DNA of 57,171 nt from Streptococcus suis (GTDB lineage: Bacteria; Bacillota; Bacilli; Lactobacillales; Streptococcaceae): NCBI RefSeq assembly GCF_002960625.1, contig NZ_POJH01000045.1, forward strand, positions 1-57,171, given 5' to 3'. Below are positions 48,727 to 57,171 of the stretch, piece by piece; positions within the stretch are counted from its first letter, which is position 1, and each line of letters opens with the position of its first letter. A model generated the notes under the pieces. That model saw nothing but the letters and a program-made list of their open reading frames with translations. It was not told the DNA's origin and searched no databases. Position numbers and translations under genes: made by a program.

Positions 48727-49726
48727 GACGCTCCTCCACTACTGAAAATTTCTCCACCGATTTTTCAACAATGCCAGCCTCCAAAATAGAACGCGTCTGC
48801 TTAATGGTATAGAAAATCGACTGGGCATCGCTAGAGCCGTGAGCCTTGATGACAGGAGCTTTCAGACCAAGCAAGACAGCACCGCCAGCCTTCTTGTAGT
48901 CCATAGCCCCAAGTGCTTTTTTCAAGGTTGGCTTGACCAAAAGACCACCCAATTTGGCACGCAGACCACCATTTTTGATAGAGCCTGTCAACTGACCAAC
49001 GATGGATTTAGCCGTTCCCTCAATGGTTTTCAGCACAGCGTTTCCCGTGAAACCATCAGTCACGACCACATCCGCCACGCTATTAAGCAACTCACGCGCC
49101 TCCACATTGCCGATAAAGTTAATCGACTTGTCTTCCGCCAAGAGCTTATAGGCTTCTTGGTGAACTGGCGTGCCCTTGGTATCTTCCGTACCGTTGTTCA
49201 AAAGTCCCACACGAGGTTGTTTGACCCCACGCACATGCTCCGCATAAAATGAGCCGAGGATACCATACTGATAGAGGTGATGGGCTGTATTTTCAGCATT
49301 TGCCCCCAGGTCCATCATATCAAATCCCTTACCGTCCATAGTAGGAAGAGTGGACATAAGACCTGGACGGTCGATATGCTTGATACGGCCAACCACAAAA
49401 ACACCTGCCGCCAACAGAGCACCCGTATTTCCAGCCGACAAGACCGCATCTGCCTGACCATCCTTGACAGCCTTGGTCGCTAGGACCATAGAAGCCTCTT
49501 TCTTCCGACGAATCGCCTTGACCGGCTCATCATCTGAATTGATTTTTTCAGTCGTATGGACGATGCTGACACGCTCTGTCGCTGTCAAATACTGCTTGAT
49601 TTTAGCCTCATCGCCATAAAGTTGAATGTCAATGTCTGGAAAGGCAGCCAAGGCCTGATTAACCCCTTCTACCACTGCCTGAGGGGCATGGTCCCCACCC
49701 ATAGCATCTACTGCAATACGTTTCAT
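48719..49726 (-). CDS. plsX: Phosphate acyltransferase PlsX
   Basis: The 335-residue enzyme makes acyl-phosphate from acyl-ACP for phospholipid synthesis. It starts [20 protein letters not shown] and has [15 protein letters not shown] and [16 protein letters not shown]. It overlaps recO and acpP at either end by a few bases, a tight operon. Confidence 0.97.
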   Translation of the reverse strand: MKRIAVDAMGGDHAPQAVVEGVNQALAAFPDIDIQLYGDEAKIKQYLTATERVSIVHTTEKINSDDEPVKAIRRKKEASMVLATKAVKDGQADAVLSAGNTGALLAAGVFVVGRIKHIDRPGLMSTLPTMDGKGFDMMDLGANAENTAHHLYQYGILGSFYAEHVRGVKQPRVGLLNNGTEDTKGTPVHQEAYKLLAEDKSINFIGNVEARELLNSVADVVVTDGFTGNAVLKTIEGTAKSIVGQLTGSIKNGGLRAKLGGLLVKPTLKKALGAMDYKKAGGAVLLGLKAPVIKAHGSSDAQSIFYTIKQTRSILEAGIVEKSVEKFSVVEERHD

Positions 49727-50505
49727 TCTGTTTCCTCATTTTCTGTTCTTGGTTTCATAATCTGCCCCCAAGAAGACAAATCATCTATAAATTTCTTGGA
49801 TTTCAAGTGAATCCCCACATATTCCTCGTACAGCTGGTCAATAAAAAGCCGTAATTTTCGCTTCATCTCAGGCTTGATGGAAATGGTTTCCAGCTCATCA
49901 AAGGAAATAGCCTGAAATTGATCAAGTAGGTAGGGAACATTAGGATCCAGATAAGCCCGCCTGTCATCTTCCTGATAGTGTTGCGGACACAAGACACCGC
50001 TGTACTTGTAGGAATAGTCAAAAGGCAAGCCAACCCGATGACAAAAAGCACACTCGTGAAAATTCAGACTGATCCCAAATCGACCCAAGATCTGAATTTC
50101 AAAAATATTTGTCAAAATTTCATAGTCCAAACCCGTTTCCATCAAATCCAAGGTCTTGACCAAAAATGCAAAGAGGGCTGGGTCATAAACCTTGTCCTGC
50201 AAGGCCGCATCTGCCAAGGCCAAGATATAGGTCGCATAGCTGAGTTTGAAAATATCAGCATTGATCACCTTAAAAGGCTGGACTTGATGAAAATCTTCTA
50301 TATAGGACAGACCATCATCATTGATTTTGACGATAAAATCCGCATAGGTCAAAGGCTGGATAGCAGCAACCAGCTTGGACTTAGAAGCATGTTTCACGAA
50401 AAACATCCGCTTGCCAGCCTTCTCCGTAAAAATCTTGACTAGCTTATCATCTTCCCGAAAATTCCGATTGTAAAGGACTAAGCCTCTAGTTTCAATTCGT
50501 TCCAT
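49723..50505 (-). CDS. recO: DNA repair protein RecO
   Basis: The 260-residue RecO has an N-terminal OB-fold ([24 protein letters not shown]) and a helical domain with a cysteine cluster CAFCHRVG...CPQH that may hold zinc. With RecR it loads RecA on SSB-coated DNA. It overlaps araT by 14 bases and plsX by four. Confidence 0.95.
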   Translation of the reverse strand: MERIETRGLVLYNRNFREDDKLVKIFTEKAGKRMFFVKHASKSKLVAAIQPLTYADFIVKINDDGLSYIEDFHQVQPFKVINADIFKLSYATYILALADAALQDKVYDPALFAFLVKTLDLMETGLDYEILTNIFEIQILGRFGISLNFHECAFCHRVGLPFDYSYKYSGVLCPQHYQEDDRRAYLDPNVPYLLDQFQAISFDELETISIKPEMKRKLRLFIDQLYEEYVGIHLKSKKFIDDLSSWGQIMKPRTENEETE

Positions 50506-51670
50506 TTTCTTCTAGATAGTCCTTCAAACGAGCCATAGCTGTCTGAATTTTCTCCATACTTGCTGCATAGGAAATCCGTACATAACCTTCTCCATACTGA
50601 CCAAAGGCCGCTCCTGGAATAAAGGCCACCGCTTTCTTCCTCGCAAAGTCCTGCAAGAAACTAAAGGAATCTTGATTGTAACCCGCAGGGATTTTTGCAA
50701 AGATATAAAATGCACCATCAGGCTTAATAATCTCAAAGCCCAAATCCGTCATTTTCTCGATGATGTAATCCCGACGCTTGATATACTCTGCCCGCATCGG
50801 AAGCGCATCATCCTTACCATTTTTCAAGGCTTCAACCGCACCATACTGCATAGCAGTTGACGCTGCTGTTACGAGATATTGGTGGCTCTTGATAATTTGA
50901 GCGATGATGGGAGCCTGACTCATAATCAAGCCAATCCGCCAGCCTGTCATGGCATGGGACTTAGACAAGCCCTGAATTAAAATGGTCTGTTCTGGCAAAA
51001 ACTCTGCAATCGAAGTATGAGGCTGACCAGTGTACGTCAACTCCGCATAGACCTCATCCGACAGGACAAAGATAGGGTACTTACGAATAATATCAGCAAA
51101 AGCCTGGATTTGCTCGCGTGAATAGGTCACACCCGTTGGGTTGGCAGGATAGTTAAGAATGACAGCTTTTAACTTATCTCCCTGGGCAATAATGGCCTCT
51201 TCCAACATCTCAGGTGTCAATACGAAATCATTGGCTGTTGTATCAATTTCTACTACATCGGCTCCCACCATATTGACAATTGGCTCATAGCCAGGATAGG
51301 CAGGGGCAGGTAAAAGAACTGTATCCCCAGGCTCCAAAATTGCAACTAGACTTGCTGATAAGGCCTCTGTCGCGCCAATCGTAGAGAGAATTTCATTTTC
51401 TGGATTGTAGTGCAAGTTGTATTTTTCAGCCACAAATTCCGCTGCAGCCTGACGCAATTCCAGCAATCCAGCCATCCCTGTATAGTAACTTTGGTTGGCA
51501 TCGATAGCTGCCTTAGCTGCCTCTTTAACATGGTCTGGCGTTGTAAAATCAGGCTCTCCCAGGGTTAATTTTAAAATTCCAGGTACATCTGAAATTGACT
51601 GATCAAACTGACGAATCATCGAAACCTCAATTCGGTTCAAATTCTTATTAAAACGGTGATGTAAATCCAT
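50492..51670 (-). CDS. araT: Class I aromatic amino acid aminotransferase
   Basis: The 392-residue PLP enzyme has the lysine motif [13 protein letters not shown] (near residue 236), SDEVYAEL and [12 protein letters not shown]. It is the AraT/PatA-type enzyme of lactic acid bacteria acting on aromatic and related amino acids; exact substrate range is inference. ATG 51670 has AGGAGGT five bases upstream. A TGGTATAAT extended -10 lies about 35 bases upstream, after the prs terminator. Confidence 0.88.
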   Translation of the reverse strand: MDLHHRFNKNLNRIEVSMIRQFDQSISDVPGILKLTLGEPDFTTPDHVKEAAKAAIDANQSYYTGMAGLLELRQAAAEFVAEKYNLHYNPENEILSTIGATEALSASLVAILEPGDTVLLPAPAYPGYEPIVNMVGADVVEIDTTANDFVLTPEMLEEAIIAQGDKLKAVILNYPANPTGVTYSREQIQAFADIIRKYPIFVLSDEVYAELTYTGQPHTSIAEFLPEQTILIQGLSKSHAMTGWRIGLIMSQAPIIAQIIKSHQYLVTAASTAMQYGAVEALKNGKDDALPMRAEYIKRRDYIIEKMTDLGFEIIKPDGAFYIFAKIPAGYNQDSFSFLQDFARKKAVAFIPGAAFGQYGEGYVRISYAASMEKIQTAMARLKDYLEENGTN

Positions 51671-51707
51671 AACAGACCTCCTAATCATTATATAAGAACA
51701 TTATACC

Positions 51708-51733
51708 AAAAAAGGAGAACCTTTCGGTTCCCC
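51708..51733 (-). terminator. Intrinsic terminator of prs
   Basis: GGGGAACC-GAAA-GGTTCTCC (51714-51733) with a GNRA loop is followed by TTTTTTGG on the minus strand. It begins about six bases after the prs stop. Confidence 0.9.
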
Positions 51734-51739
51734 AAACAG

Positions 51740-52708
51740 CTATTTAACAATCTTTGTTTCAAATAAAGGCGACAGTGGACGTTTTTCATGGATACGAATA
51801 ATAGCATCTGCTAACAAATCCGCAGTTGAAATGTGCTCAATCTTATCAATCAAACGCTCCTGAGGAATTTCGATAGTGTCCAAAACAACCAATTTCTCAA
51901 TCGCAGACTTGCTAATGTTATCCATGGCTGGCCCAGATAAAACAGGGTGGGTGCAAGACGCATAGACAGCTGTCGCACCAGCCTCAGCCAAAGCATCTGC
52001 CGCATGGCAAATAGTCCCCGCAGTATCAATCATATCATCAATCAAGATACAAGTCTTACCCTTAATATCACCGATAATATTCATAACCTCAGACGTATTC
52101 ATCTTATCAACACTACGACGCTTATCAATAATCGCAATCGGTGTTTTCAGAAATTGGGCCAACTTACGTGCACGAGTTACACCACCGTGGTCTGGTGAAA
52201 CAACCACATATCCCTCACCAACCATACCACGACGTTCAAAATAATCAGCAATCAGCGGAGCCCCCATCAAATGATCCACTGGAATATCAAAGAATCCTTG
52301 AATTTGAGCAGCATGAAGATCAATAGTTAATAAACGATTCACACCAGCAGTCTGCAACATATTTGCCACTAATTTAGATGTGATTGGCTCACGAGCACGA
52401 GCTTTCCTATCCTGACGTGCATAGCCATAATAAGGCATTACTACGTTTACTGATTCAGCAGATGCACGTTTCAAGGCATCTACCATAATCAAAATTTCCA
52501 TTAAATTATCATTAACAGGTGAACTTGTTGATTGAAGAATGAAGACATGAGTCCCACGAATTGATTCTTCAATATTCACTTGAATTTCACCATCTGAAAA
52601 CTGACGAACACTTGATTTCCCCAAAGGAATTCCTATTTTTTTCGACACCTGTTCAGCTAACTTCTGATTTGACGAAAGAGCGAACAATTTTAAGTCAGTA
52701 AACGCCAT
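51740..52708 (-). CDS. prs: Ribose-phosphate pyrophosphokinase
   Basis: The 322-residue class I PRPP synthase has [18 protein letters not shown] near residue 36, [17 protein letters not shown], and the PRPP loop [14 protein letters not shown]. It supplies PRPP for the purine genes downstream. Promoter TTGAAA-17-TAGAAT lies between the pcsB terminator and the gene, with GAGGAGG before the ATG. Confidence 0.97.
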   Translation of the reverse strand: MAFTDLKLFALSSNQKLAEQVSKKIGIPLGKSSVRQFSDGEIQVNIEESIRGTHVFILQSTSSPVNDNLMEILIMVDALKRASAESVNVVMPYYGYARQDRKARAREPITSKLVANMLQTAGVNRLLTIDLHAAQIQGFFDIPVDHLMGAPLIADYFERRGMVGEGYVVVSPDHGGVTRARKLAQFLKTPIAIIDKRRSVDKMNTSEVMNIIGDIKGKTCILIDDMIDTAGTICHAADALAEAGATAVYASCTHPVLSGPAMDNISKSAIEKLVVLDTIEIPQERLIDKIEHISTADLLADAIIRIHEKRPLSPLFETKIVK

Positions 52709-52772
52709 GACAGCCTCCTCTTTATTTCTACCTTTACTATTCTAACGCTTTTTCTTTCATTTTTCAAACAAA

Positions 52773-52801
52773 AATAGAACGTAGTTCTACTACGCTCTAT
52801 T
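52773..52801 (-). terminator. Intrinsic terminator of pcsB
   Basis: AATAGA-G-CGTAG, TAGAA loop and CTACG-T-TCTATT form the stem, followed by TTTTG on the minus strand. Confidence 0.88.
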
Positions 52802-52808
52802 AAAATTC

Positions 52809-54110
52809 TTAATATGGAGGATAAATATAATAAACAGCACCCTCTGAAGTTGTTGTTGGATTGAAGTAGCCACCACGGTGGTTGCCAATATAACGACGAC
52901 CCATATAGTTAGATTCTACAACTTGGATACTTGTAGAAGATTCCACTGCAGTAACAACCGCAACGTGACCATAGTATCCACCAGTCCATACTGCAATTGC
53001 TCCAACTTGTGGAGTTGAACCCGTACGGAAACCTTCTGCTGCTGCTGAAGCCAACCAATGTTTCGCATCACCCCAGTACGGACCAACCCATGAAAGTTGT
53101 GATTTAACACCCCAAGTACATTCACCAACTGGATAAGATGAAGCATCAAAAGTCGCATTACGCGCTGCTGCTGAACTACCAGAACCAGTTGAAGATGACA
53201 CAGCTGGAGTAGAAACAGTTTGTGTAACAACAGGTTGACTAGCTACAACTGTCTGAGCTGTTTCTGCGACTGCAGTTTGAGTAGGTTCAGTAGCCCCTTC
53301 TGATACTTCAGCAGTTTCAGCAGCCGCTGATGCTGCAGCGACTGGAGCTGCAACCGATGCAGCCTGTTGTGCTGCTAAGGCACGTTGTTGCGCTTCATAT
53401 TCTGCCTGACGTGCCGCTGCCTGACGTGCTGCCTCTTCAGCAGCCGCCTTTTGTTCAAGCAAAGAGTTTTTCTCATCTTCAGCAGTTGCTTTTTGAGCAG
53501 CAAGATTTAATTGAGCTACTTGTAATTCTGCCTGACGAACCTGCAATACCTGTGCATCGTCTTCCAATTTCTGACGGTTAGCTGCTAAAGTATTGATAGC
53601 TTCTTGGTTAGCCTTCTGTTTTTCTACAATAACTTCTTTATCCGTTTTTTGTTGTTCCAACATACGATTGTTGGCCGCAACAATCTCACGCATTGCATTA
53701 ACACGTGATACAGCATCAACAATTGATTTTGAATCCAAAATTGTATTGATATAACTAGAAGCAGAAGCATCAGTTTGCGCACTACGAGCTTGTTCTTTCA
53801 AAGCACCATCACGTGATACAATATCAGCTGATAAACGCTCAATATCTGCTGCCAAAGCCTGTGATTCAGCTTCCAAACGGGTATTTTCTTCTGTCAATTT
53901 TGCTTGTTCAGCAACAATTTCATCAACTTGTCCTTGGATAACATCAACCTGTTGTTGAGCATCTGCTTGTTGAGCCGCAAGTTCATTGATTTGTTGATTT
54001 TTAGCTGCAATTTGACTATCAATATCATTTGCAACAATCACAGCCACATCATTCAAACTTGTAAGAACGACTGTGCTTAACAATAATGTAGCTAAGATTT
54101 TTTTCTTCAT
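52809..54110 (-). CDS. pcsB: Secreted peptidoglycan hydrolase PcsB (CHAP domain)
   Basis: The 433-residue protein has a signal peptide ([17 protein letters not shown], cut near residue 28), a long coiled coil rich in A, E and Q (about 30-240), an alanine/threonine/valine linker (240-315), and a C-terminal CHAP amidase/endopeptidase domain (about 322-433) with the catalytic cysteine in GECTWGVK and histidine in YYGHVAVV. Family members split daughter cells under control of FtsEX. It follows mreD with a terminator between, and its promoter has an extended -10 (TGG-TATAGT, 54141-54146). Confidence 0.95.
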   Translation of the reverse strand: MKKKILATLLLSTVVLTSLNDVAVIVANDIDSQIAAKNQQINELAAQQADAQQQVDVIQGQVDEIVAEQAKLTEENTRLEAESQALAADIERLSADIVSRDGALKEQARSAQTDASASSYINTILDSKSIVDAVSRVNAMREIVAANNRMLEQQKTDKEVIVEKQKANQEAINTLAANRQKLEDDAQVLQVRQAELQVAQLNLAAQKATAEDEKNSLLEQKAAAEEAARQAAARQAEYEAQQRALAAQQAASVAAPVAAASAAAETAEVSEGATEPTQTAVAETAQTVVASQPVVTQTVSTPAVSSSTGSGSSAAARNATFDASSYPVGECTWGVKSQLSWVGPYWGDAKHWLASAAAEGFRTGSTPQVGAIAVWTGGYYGHVAVVTAVESSTSIQVVESNYMGRRYIGNHRGGYFNPTTTSEGAVYYIYPPY

Positions 54111-54156
54111 AAACTAATACTAACTCCTCTATACTTTCTGACTATACCATTTTAAC

Positions 54157-54184
54157 AAAAAAATTGCGTAAGTATATTACGCAA
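54157..54184 (-). terminator. Intrinsic terminator of mreCD
   Basis: TTGCGTAA (54164-54171) and TTACGCAA (54177-54184) form a perfect 8-base-pair stem followed by seven Ts on the minus strand. Confidence 0.9.
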
Positions 54185-54192
54185 TTATTACA
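54176..54192 (-). promoter_or_regulatory. Candidate WalR (VicR) site upstream of pcsB
   Basis: TGTAAT-AATTG-CGTAAT on the minus strand is close to the WalR direct repeat TGTWAH-N5-TGTWAH, with one mismatch in the second half. It is about 29 bases before the extended -10 of pcsB. In pneumococcus pcsB is activated by VicRK. The site overlaps one arm of the mreD terminator. Confidence 0.5.
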
Positions 54193-54195
54193 TTT

Positions 54196-54711
54196 CTATG
54201 TCTTATTCGTAATTCCAAAAATCCGTTCTAAGATAGGTTGGATAAGTAAAAACAAAATAAGATTAAATAATAAACTCGGTAGTAATTTATTAAAAACAAA
54301 TATAAAAACAGAGAGATTTGTCATCTGAAATACTCTAGCAAATAAATAACTAGTAAATTCAAATTGAAAAATAGAAACTAGCAAAATCAATAGATTGATT
54401 GAACTCTTATTTCCGACACCTTTAAAATAGAAATAAATACAAAAAATAACAAGAGGAAAAGTGGTCGTTGCAATTCCAACTAAAGAAAGATAAGATATAT
54501 CATAAATCAATCCTAATAAAGTAAAAACAACAAGAGAAATAGAGAGAGAAACATAGTTTGCATAAAAAATAGCAAGCATAAATAAGATATGGCAAGATAT
54601 AGCAAATAAGCCAGCTGACATATTGGATAAAAGAGTCGATACCTGCCCATCAATCAACAAAACTAAAAACAGAACAGGAAACATGAAAAATTCTAAAACT
54701 CTATTGCGCAT
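54196..54711 (-). CDS. mreD: Rod shape-determining protein MreD
   Basis: The 171-residue protein is mostly five to six hydrophobic helices with short loops, the usual MreD size. It works with MreC in lateral cell wall synthesis, even in ovoid cocci that lack MreB. It overlaps mreC by 11 bases. Confidence 0.9.
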   Translation of the reverse strand: MRNRVLEFFMFPVLFLVLLIDGQVSTLLSNMSAGLFAISCHILFMLAIFYANYVSLSISLVVFTLLGLIYDISYLSLVGIATTTFPLVIFCIYFYFKGVGNKSSINLLILLVSIFQFEFTSYLFARVFQMTNLSVFIFVFNKLLPSLLFNLILFLLIQPILERIFGITNKT

Positions 54712-55537
54712 CTGATTGACCCACTACTAATACTGAATATATTGATGAAAAACTAGCTGAAGGCTCTACATATAGTTCACGATTTAAGTTATTGCTGCTA
54801 GCCTTAACCGAACGAACTTTTCCAATTTGAACATTAGCAGGTGTCGCACCAGCCAAATCACTCGTCACAACGTTACTACCAACCGCAATATCATCCGTAG
54901 CATTTAACTGATTGATAATAAAACTATTGGAATCCAAATCAAAACCAGCTAAAATACCGTATATATCCTTGGAATTGGTGCTTATTTTTACTGGAAGTTT
55001 GGTAAAATCATCAGCATTAGTAAACAATTTTACCACTGATGAGTTCTCCTCAATGGAGCTAACTACACCAACTAAACCACCATTTGCAACTACCAGAGCA
55101 TTTTCAGAAATCCCCATATTCTGACCAACATCTATGGTCACCTGCTCTGACCATGAAGCAGGTGTTCTAACCAAAACTGAACCTGCAATATACCCTTTCT
55201 CTGGGAAAGACGAAGCCATTTCTAAACTTTTTCGCAATGTCTCATTTTCAGCTTTTAAACTAGCATTCTCATTTGCGAAATCTTGTACTGAGAGCAATGA
55301 CTTCTTTAATTCCTTATTTTCTTCGTAGGTAGCAAACAAATGCGAAAGAGAGGACTGTTGATCAGAGAAAAACCTAGTAGGAACTGATAAAAAAGATTGA
55401 ATTGGTCTAACGAGTAAATTTATAGAAGAATTGACAAAGGGTAACTCTGCTCCCTTTGAAAAAGTTAAAAACAACAATGAAAAAGATAATAACAGAAAAA
55501 CAGAAATTGCAATCAACAATTTAGAAAATTTATTCAT
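54701..55537 (-). CDS. mreC: Cell shape-determining protein MreC
   Basis: The 278-residue protein starts MNKFSKLLIAISVFLLLSFS, with one N-terminal membrane helix, a coiled coil (about 75-105) and the beta-barrel MreC domain (PASWSEQVTIDVGQNMGI, ANGGLVGVV). It organises wall synthesis at mid-cell. ATG 55537 has GGAGGAG two bases upstream, so the seven-codon extension is rejected. Only the tRNA terminator precedes it, and no good promoter is visible in the gap. Confidence 0.93.
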   Translation of the reverse strand: MNKFSKLLIAISVFLLLSFSLLFLTFSKGAELPFVNSSINLLVRPIQSFLSVPTRFFSDQQSSLSHLFATYEENKELKKSLLSVQDFANENASLKAENETLRKSLEMASSFPEKGYIAGSVLVRTPASWSEQVTIDVGQNMGISENALVVANGGLVGVVSSIEENSSVVKLFTNADDFTKLPVKISTNSKDIYGILAGFDLDSNSFIINQLNATDDIAVGSNVVTSDLAGATPANVQIGKVRSVKASSNNLNRELYVEPSASFSSIYSVLVVGQSDAQ

Positions 55538-55561
55538 GGCTCCTCCAATAAGATACAATAA

Positions 55562-55589
55562 AACGAGAATATCAAATGATAATCTCGTT
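55562..55589 (-). terminator. Intrinsic terminator of the tRNA cluster
   Basis: AACGAGA-T-TATCA, TT, TGATA-T-TCTCGTT forms a 12-base-pair stem with one internal mismatch, followed by TTATTG on the minus strand. Confidence 0.8.
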
Positions 55590-55594
55590 CATTA

Positions 55595-55682
55595 CGGAGA
55601 ATAAGGGATTCGAACCCTTGCGCCAGTTACCCGACCTAACGATTTAGCAAACCGTCCTCTTCAGCCTCTTGAGTAATTCTCC
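55595..55682 (-). tRNA. tRNA-Ser (GCT)
   Basis: 88 bases with a long variable arm typical of serine tRNA. The acceptor GGAGAAT pairs with ATTCTCC and the discriminator is G. The anticodon loop reads TTTGCTAAA. Last tRNA of the cluster. Confidence 0.95.
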
Positions 55683-55697
55683 ATTTATACAATATAA

Positions 55698-55771
<74 letters not shown>

Positions 55772-55799
55772 AAGAACATATACTTGGACAAGTAAATAA

Positions 55800-55872
55800 T
55801 GGCGCGAGACGGAATCGAACCGCCGACACATGGAGCTTCAATCCATTGCTCTACCAACTGAGCTACCGAGCC
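55800..55872 (-). tRNA. tRNA-Phe (GAA)
   Basis: 73 bases with anticodon loop TTGAAGC in ATGGA/TCCAT. The D- and T-arms are normal. The acceptor pairs GGCTCGG with TCGCGCC, leaving a T-C mismatch at position 4-69 and a G-U at 7-66. Confidence 0.9.
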
Positions 55873-55883
55873 ATAAGATTATT

Positions 55884-55908
55884 GTGGACCTTAATTGGAA
55901 CCTACGAC
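55884..55908 (-). pseudogene. Degenerate tRNA 3'-end remnant
   Basis: On the minus strand GGTCGTAGGTTC and AAGGTCCA are both kept, matching the T-arm and acceptor of the CAT tRNA at 56039-56112, but the bases between are shortened and changed. No D-arm or anticodon remains. It lies between tRNA-Ser and tRNA-Phe. Confidence 0.5.
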
Positions 55909-55943
55909 CACAAGTCAAAGAAACTCCATCCCACGGTAGTGAA

Positions 55944-56033
55944 AGGAGGATGTGGGATTCGAACCCACGCACGCTTTTACACGCCTGACGGTTTTCAAGA
56001 CCGTTCCCTTCAGCCGGACTTGGGTAATCCTCC
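55944..56033 (-). tRNA. tRNA-Ser (TGA)
   Basis: 90 bases with a long variable arm. Acceptor GGAGGAT pairs with ATCCTCC and the anticodon loop is CTTGAAA. Confidence 0.95.
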
Positions 56034-56038
56034 AATTA

Positions 56039-56112
56039 TGGACCTTGTAGGACTTGAACCTACGACCGCTCGGTTATGAGCCGAGAGCTCTAACCAGCTG
56101 AGCTAAAGGTCC
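56039..56112 (-). tRNA. tRNA with CAT anticodon, probably tRNA-Ile2
   Basis: 74 bases. Acceptor GGACCTT pairs perfectly with AAGGTCC. The anticodon loop is CTCATAA. The body closely matches the Bacillus tRNA-Ile2 as I remember it, whose C34 is made lysidine by TilS to read ATA codons. Automatic tools usually label it Met. Confidence 0.85.
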
Positions 56113-56128
56113 AGCAAACAAGAGTAAA

Positions 56129-56202
56129 TAGCGGCGAAGGGGATCGAACCCCCGACCTCCCGGGTATGAACCGGACGCTCTAGCCAGCTGAGCTACACCG
56201 CC
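56129..56202 (-). tRNA. tRNA-Met (CAT), elongator
   Basis: 74 bases. Acceptor GGCGGTG pairs with CGCCGCT using G-U at both ends. The anticodon loop is TTCATAC. It lacks the GGG/CCC anticodon stem of initiator tRNA, so it should be the elongator. Confidence 0.9.
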
Positions 56203-56211
56203 AAATATAAA

Positions 56212-56285
56212 TCGGGAAGACAGGATTCGAACCTGCGACACCTTGGTCCCAAACCAAGTACTCTACCAAGCTGAGCTACTTCCCG
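56212..56285 (-). tRNA. tRNA-Pro (TGG)
   Basis: 74 bases. Acceptor CGGGAAG pairs with CTTCCCG and the anticodon loop is TTTGGGA. Confidence 0.95.
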
Positions 56286-56332
56286 CTGTTATTAAAAATA
56301 AAGCTCCCCTAATGACATCATTAAGCGAGTCA

Positions 56333-56406
56333 TGCACCCTAGAGGATTCGAACCTCTAACCGCCTGATTCGTAGTCAGGTACTCTATCCAGTTGAGCTAA
56401 GGGTGC
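56333..56406 (-). tRNA. tRNA-Arg (ACG)
   Basis: 74 bases. Acceptor GCACCCT pairs with AGGGTGC. Anticodon loop CTACGAA; A34 would be inosine after TadA action. Confidence 0.95.
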
Positions 56407-56420
56407 TTCTATAAAGTCCA

Positions 56421-56504
56421 TGCCGAGGACCGGAATCGAACCGGTACGATGTTGCCATCGCAGGATTTTAAGTCCTGTGCGTCTGCCAGTTCCGCCACCC
56501 CGGC
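56421..56504 (-). tRNA. tRNA-Leu (TAA)
   Basis: 84 bases with a long variable arm. Acceptor GCCGGGG pairs with CCTCGGC (one G-U). Anticodon loop CTTAAAA. Confidence 0.95.
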
Positions 56505-56511
56505 CTCTCAA

Positions 56512-56583
56512 AGCGAACGACGGGATTCGAACCCGCGACCCCCACCTTGGCAAGGTGGTGTTCTACCACTGAACTACGTTCGC
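56512..56583 (-). tRNA. tRNA-Gly (GCC)
   Basis: 72 bases. Acceptor GCGAACG pairs with CGTTCGC and the anticodon loop is TTGCCAA. Confidence 0.95.
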
Positions 56584-56595
56584 AATCTCTTCAAA

Positions 56596-56668
56596 TGCCG
56601 GCTACATGACTTGAACACGCGACCCTCTGATTACAAATCAGATGCTCTACCAACTGAGCTAAGCCGGC
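56596..56668 (-). tRNA. tRNA-Thr (TGT)
   Basis: 73 bases. Acceptor GCCGGCT pairs with AGCCGGC. Anticodon loop TTTGTAA. Confidence 0.95.
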
Positions 56669-56685
56669 CTATTATTATTTCCTTA

Positions 56686-56767
56686 TGCGGGTTAAGGGAC
56701 TTGAACCCCCACGCCCGAAAGCGCCAGATCCTAAATCTGGTGCGTCTGCCAATTCCGCCAAACCCGC
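56686..56767 (-). tRNA. tRNA-Leu (TAG)
   Basis: 82 bases with a long variable arm. Acceptor GCGGGTT pairs with AACCCGC and the anticodon loop is TTTAGGA. Confidence 0.95.
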
Positions 56768-56770
56768 ATA

Positions 56771-56843
56771 TGACTCGTGCTGGGCTCGAACCAGCGACCC
56801 ATTGATTAAAAGTCAATTGCTCTACCAACTGAGCTAACGAGTC
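56771..56843 (-). tRNA. tRNA-Lys (TTT)
   Basis: 73 bases. Acceptor GACTCGT pairs with ACGAGTC. Anticodon loop CTTTTAA. Confidence 0.95.
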
Positions 56844-56908
56844 GTAAATATGACGCAAACTCTGTTTGCTCTATTTCCAACTTCAAATAGTCTCCTAGAC
56901 TATTTGAA

Positions 56909-56981
56909 CGGTCCCGACGGGAATCGAACCCGCGATCTTCGCCGTGACAGGGCGACGTGATAACCGCTACACTACGGGACC
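56909..56981 (-). tRNA. tRNA-Asp (GTC)
   Basis: 73 bases. Acceptor GGTCCCG pairs with CGGGACC, discriminator G. Anticodon loop CTGTCAC. Confidence 0.95.
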
Positions 56982-56983
56982 TA

Positions 56984-57056
56984 TGGGAGTTAACGGGATC
57001 GAACCGCTGACCCTCTGCTTGTAAGGCAGATGCTCTCCCAGCTGAGCTAAACTCCC
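56984..57056 (-). tRNA. tRNA-Val (TAC)
   Basis: 73 bases. Acceptor GGGAGTT pairs with AACTCCC. Anticodon loop CTTACAA. First tRNA after 5S rRNA, with only a few bases between. Confidence 0.95.
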
Positions 57057-57061
57057 TATTC

Positions 57062-57171
57062 GCTAAGCGACTACCGTATCTCACAGGGGGCAACCCCCAA
57101 CTACTTCAGGCGTTCTAGGGCTTAACTGCTGTGTTCGGCATGGGAACAGGTGTATCTCCTAGGCTATCGTC
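57062..57171 (-). rRNA. rrf: 5S ribosomal RNA (5' end outside window)
   Basis: The minus strand reads GACGATAGCCTAGGAGATAC onward with CCGAACACAGCAGTTAAGCC and the loop GGGGGTTGCCCCC, the streptococcal 5S sequence. Only the first few bases are missing at the window edge. It is the distal end of an rRNA operon. The exact 3' end is uncertain by two or three bases. Confidence 0.92.

Noticed and set aside
54204..54211. Exact cin-box TACGAATA on the minus strand upstream of pcsB
   Set aside because: It lies in the last codons of mreD, before a strong terminator, and no T-rich element or suitable spacing to pcsB was seen. Most likely chance.
55838..57093. Several 60-118 codon ORFs over the tRNA cluster
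   Set aside because: They translate tRNA genes, giving the common spurious peptides rich in SSVGRA and RDSNPRP motifs.

Overview
This window comes from a low-GC Firmicute, almost certainly a Streptococcus of the suis group. The evidence is the streptococcal S10-spc-alpha ribosomal gene order, a 5S-tRNA-mreC-mreD-pcsB-prs run of the kind found near a streptococcal origin, a complete purine operon with large single-chain PurL, and a ComR/ComS/ComX competence circuit whose predicted pheromone (GNWGTWIEE) is one residue from the S. suis XIP I remember. Every protein and RNA gene I can support lies on the minus strand, so the window reads right to left biologically: position 57171 is upstream and position 1 is downstream. 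No insertion sequence, prophage or CRISPR array was seen.

Layout in transcription order. (1) 57171-55562: 5S rRNA, cut by the window edge, then 15 tRNAs (Val Asp Lys Leu Thr Gly Leu Arg Pro Met Met/Ile2 Ser Phe Ile Ser). A degenerate tRNA remnant lies between Ser and Phe. (2) 55537-52809: cell shape and division genes mreC, mreD and pcsB. (3) 52708-48478: prs, then the overlapping araT-recO-plsX-acpP operon. (4) 48360-32863: de novo purine synthesis, purC-L-F-M-N-H, then purD-E-K from its own promoter with a PurBox, then purB. A two-gene RloA/AbiLi-like ATPase plus RloB/AbiLii-like cassette with its own promoter sits between purK and purB. (5) 32586-30220: ruvB (apparently leaderless), a GNAT protein and a HAD phosphatase. 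(6) 29970-28929: comR and the unannotated 21-residue comS pheromone gene. (7) 28863-22114: folC, a small ORF, a GT-C-like membrane protein, mutL, a membrane-anchored XRE regulator with a CAAX-type protease, and ruvA. (8) 21651-17590: cinA-recA, spx, ireB-ruvX-DUF1292. (9) 17163-16690: comX, behind a stack of intrinsic terminators and a ComR box. (10) 16424-1702: the S10, spc and alpha ribosomal operons with secY, adk, infA and rpoA. (11) 1489-1: a GCS2-family ligase, then tandem promoter repeats running off the left edge.

The most coherent system is the competence switch. comR, comS and comX are all in the window. The comS and comX promoters carry the same 12-bp GACA-N4-TGTC palindrome, share the next four bases, and place the -10 hexamer at exactly the same distance. 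cinA-recA, classical late competence genes, lie about 4 kb from comX. comX is shielded from upstream readthrough by five tandem copies of one perfect terminator plus at least two more hairpins.

The least explained parts are long structured intergenic RNAs within the ribosomal operon (8676-8959, 9374-9547, 15904-16115), the duplicated promoter array at the left edge, the RloAB-like cassette in the purine cluster, and a CinA whose deamidase active-site residues appear lost. All functional statements come from reading sequence and remembered family features. No database search was run.
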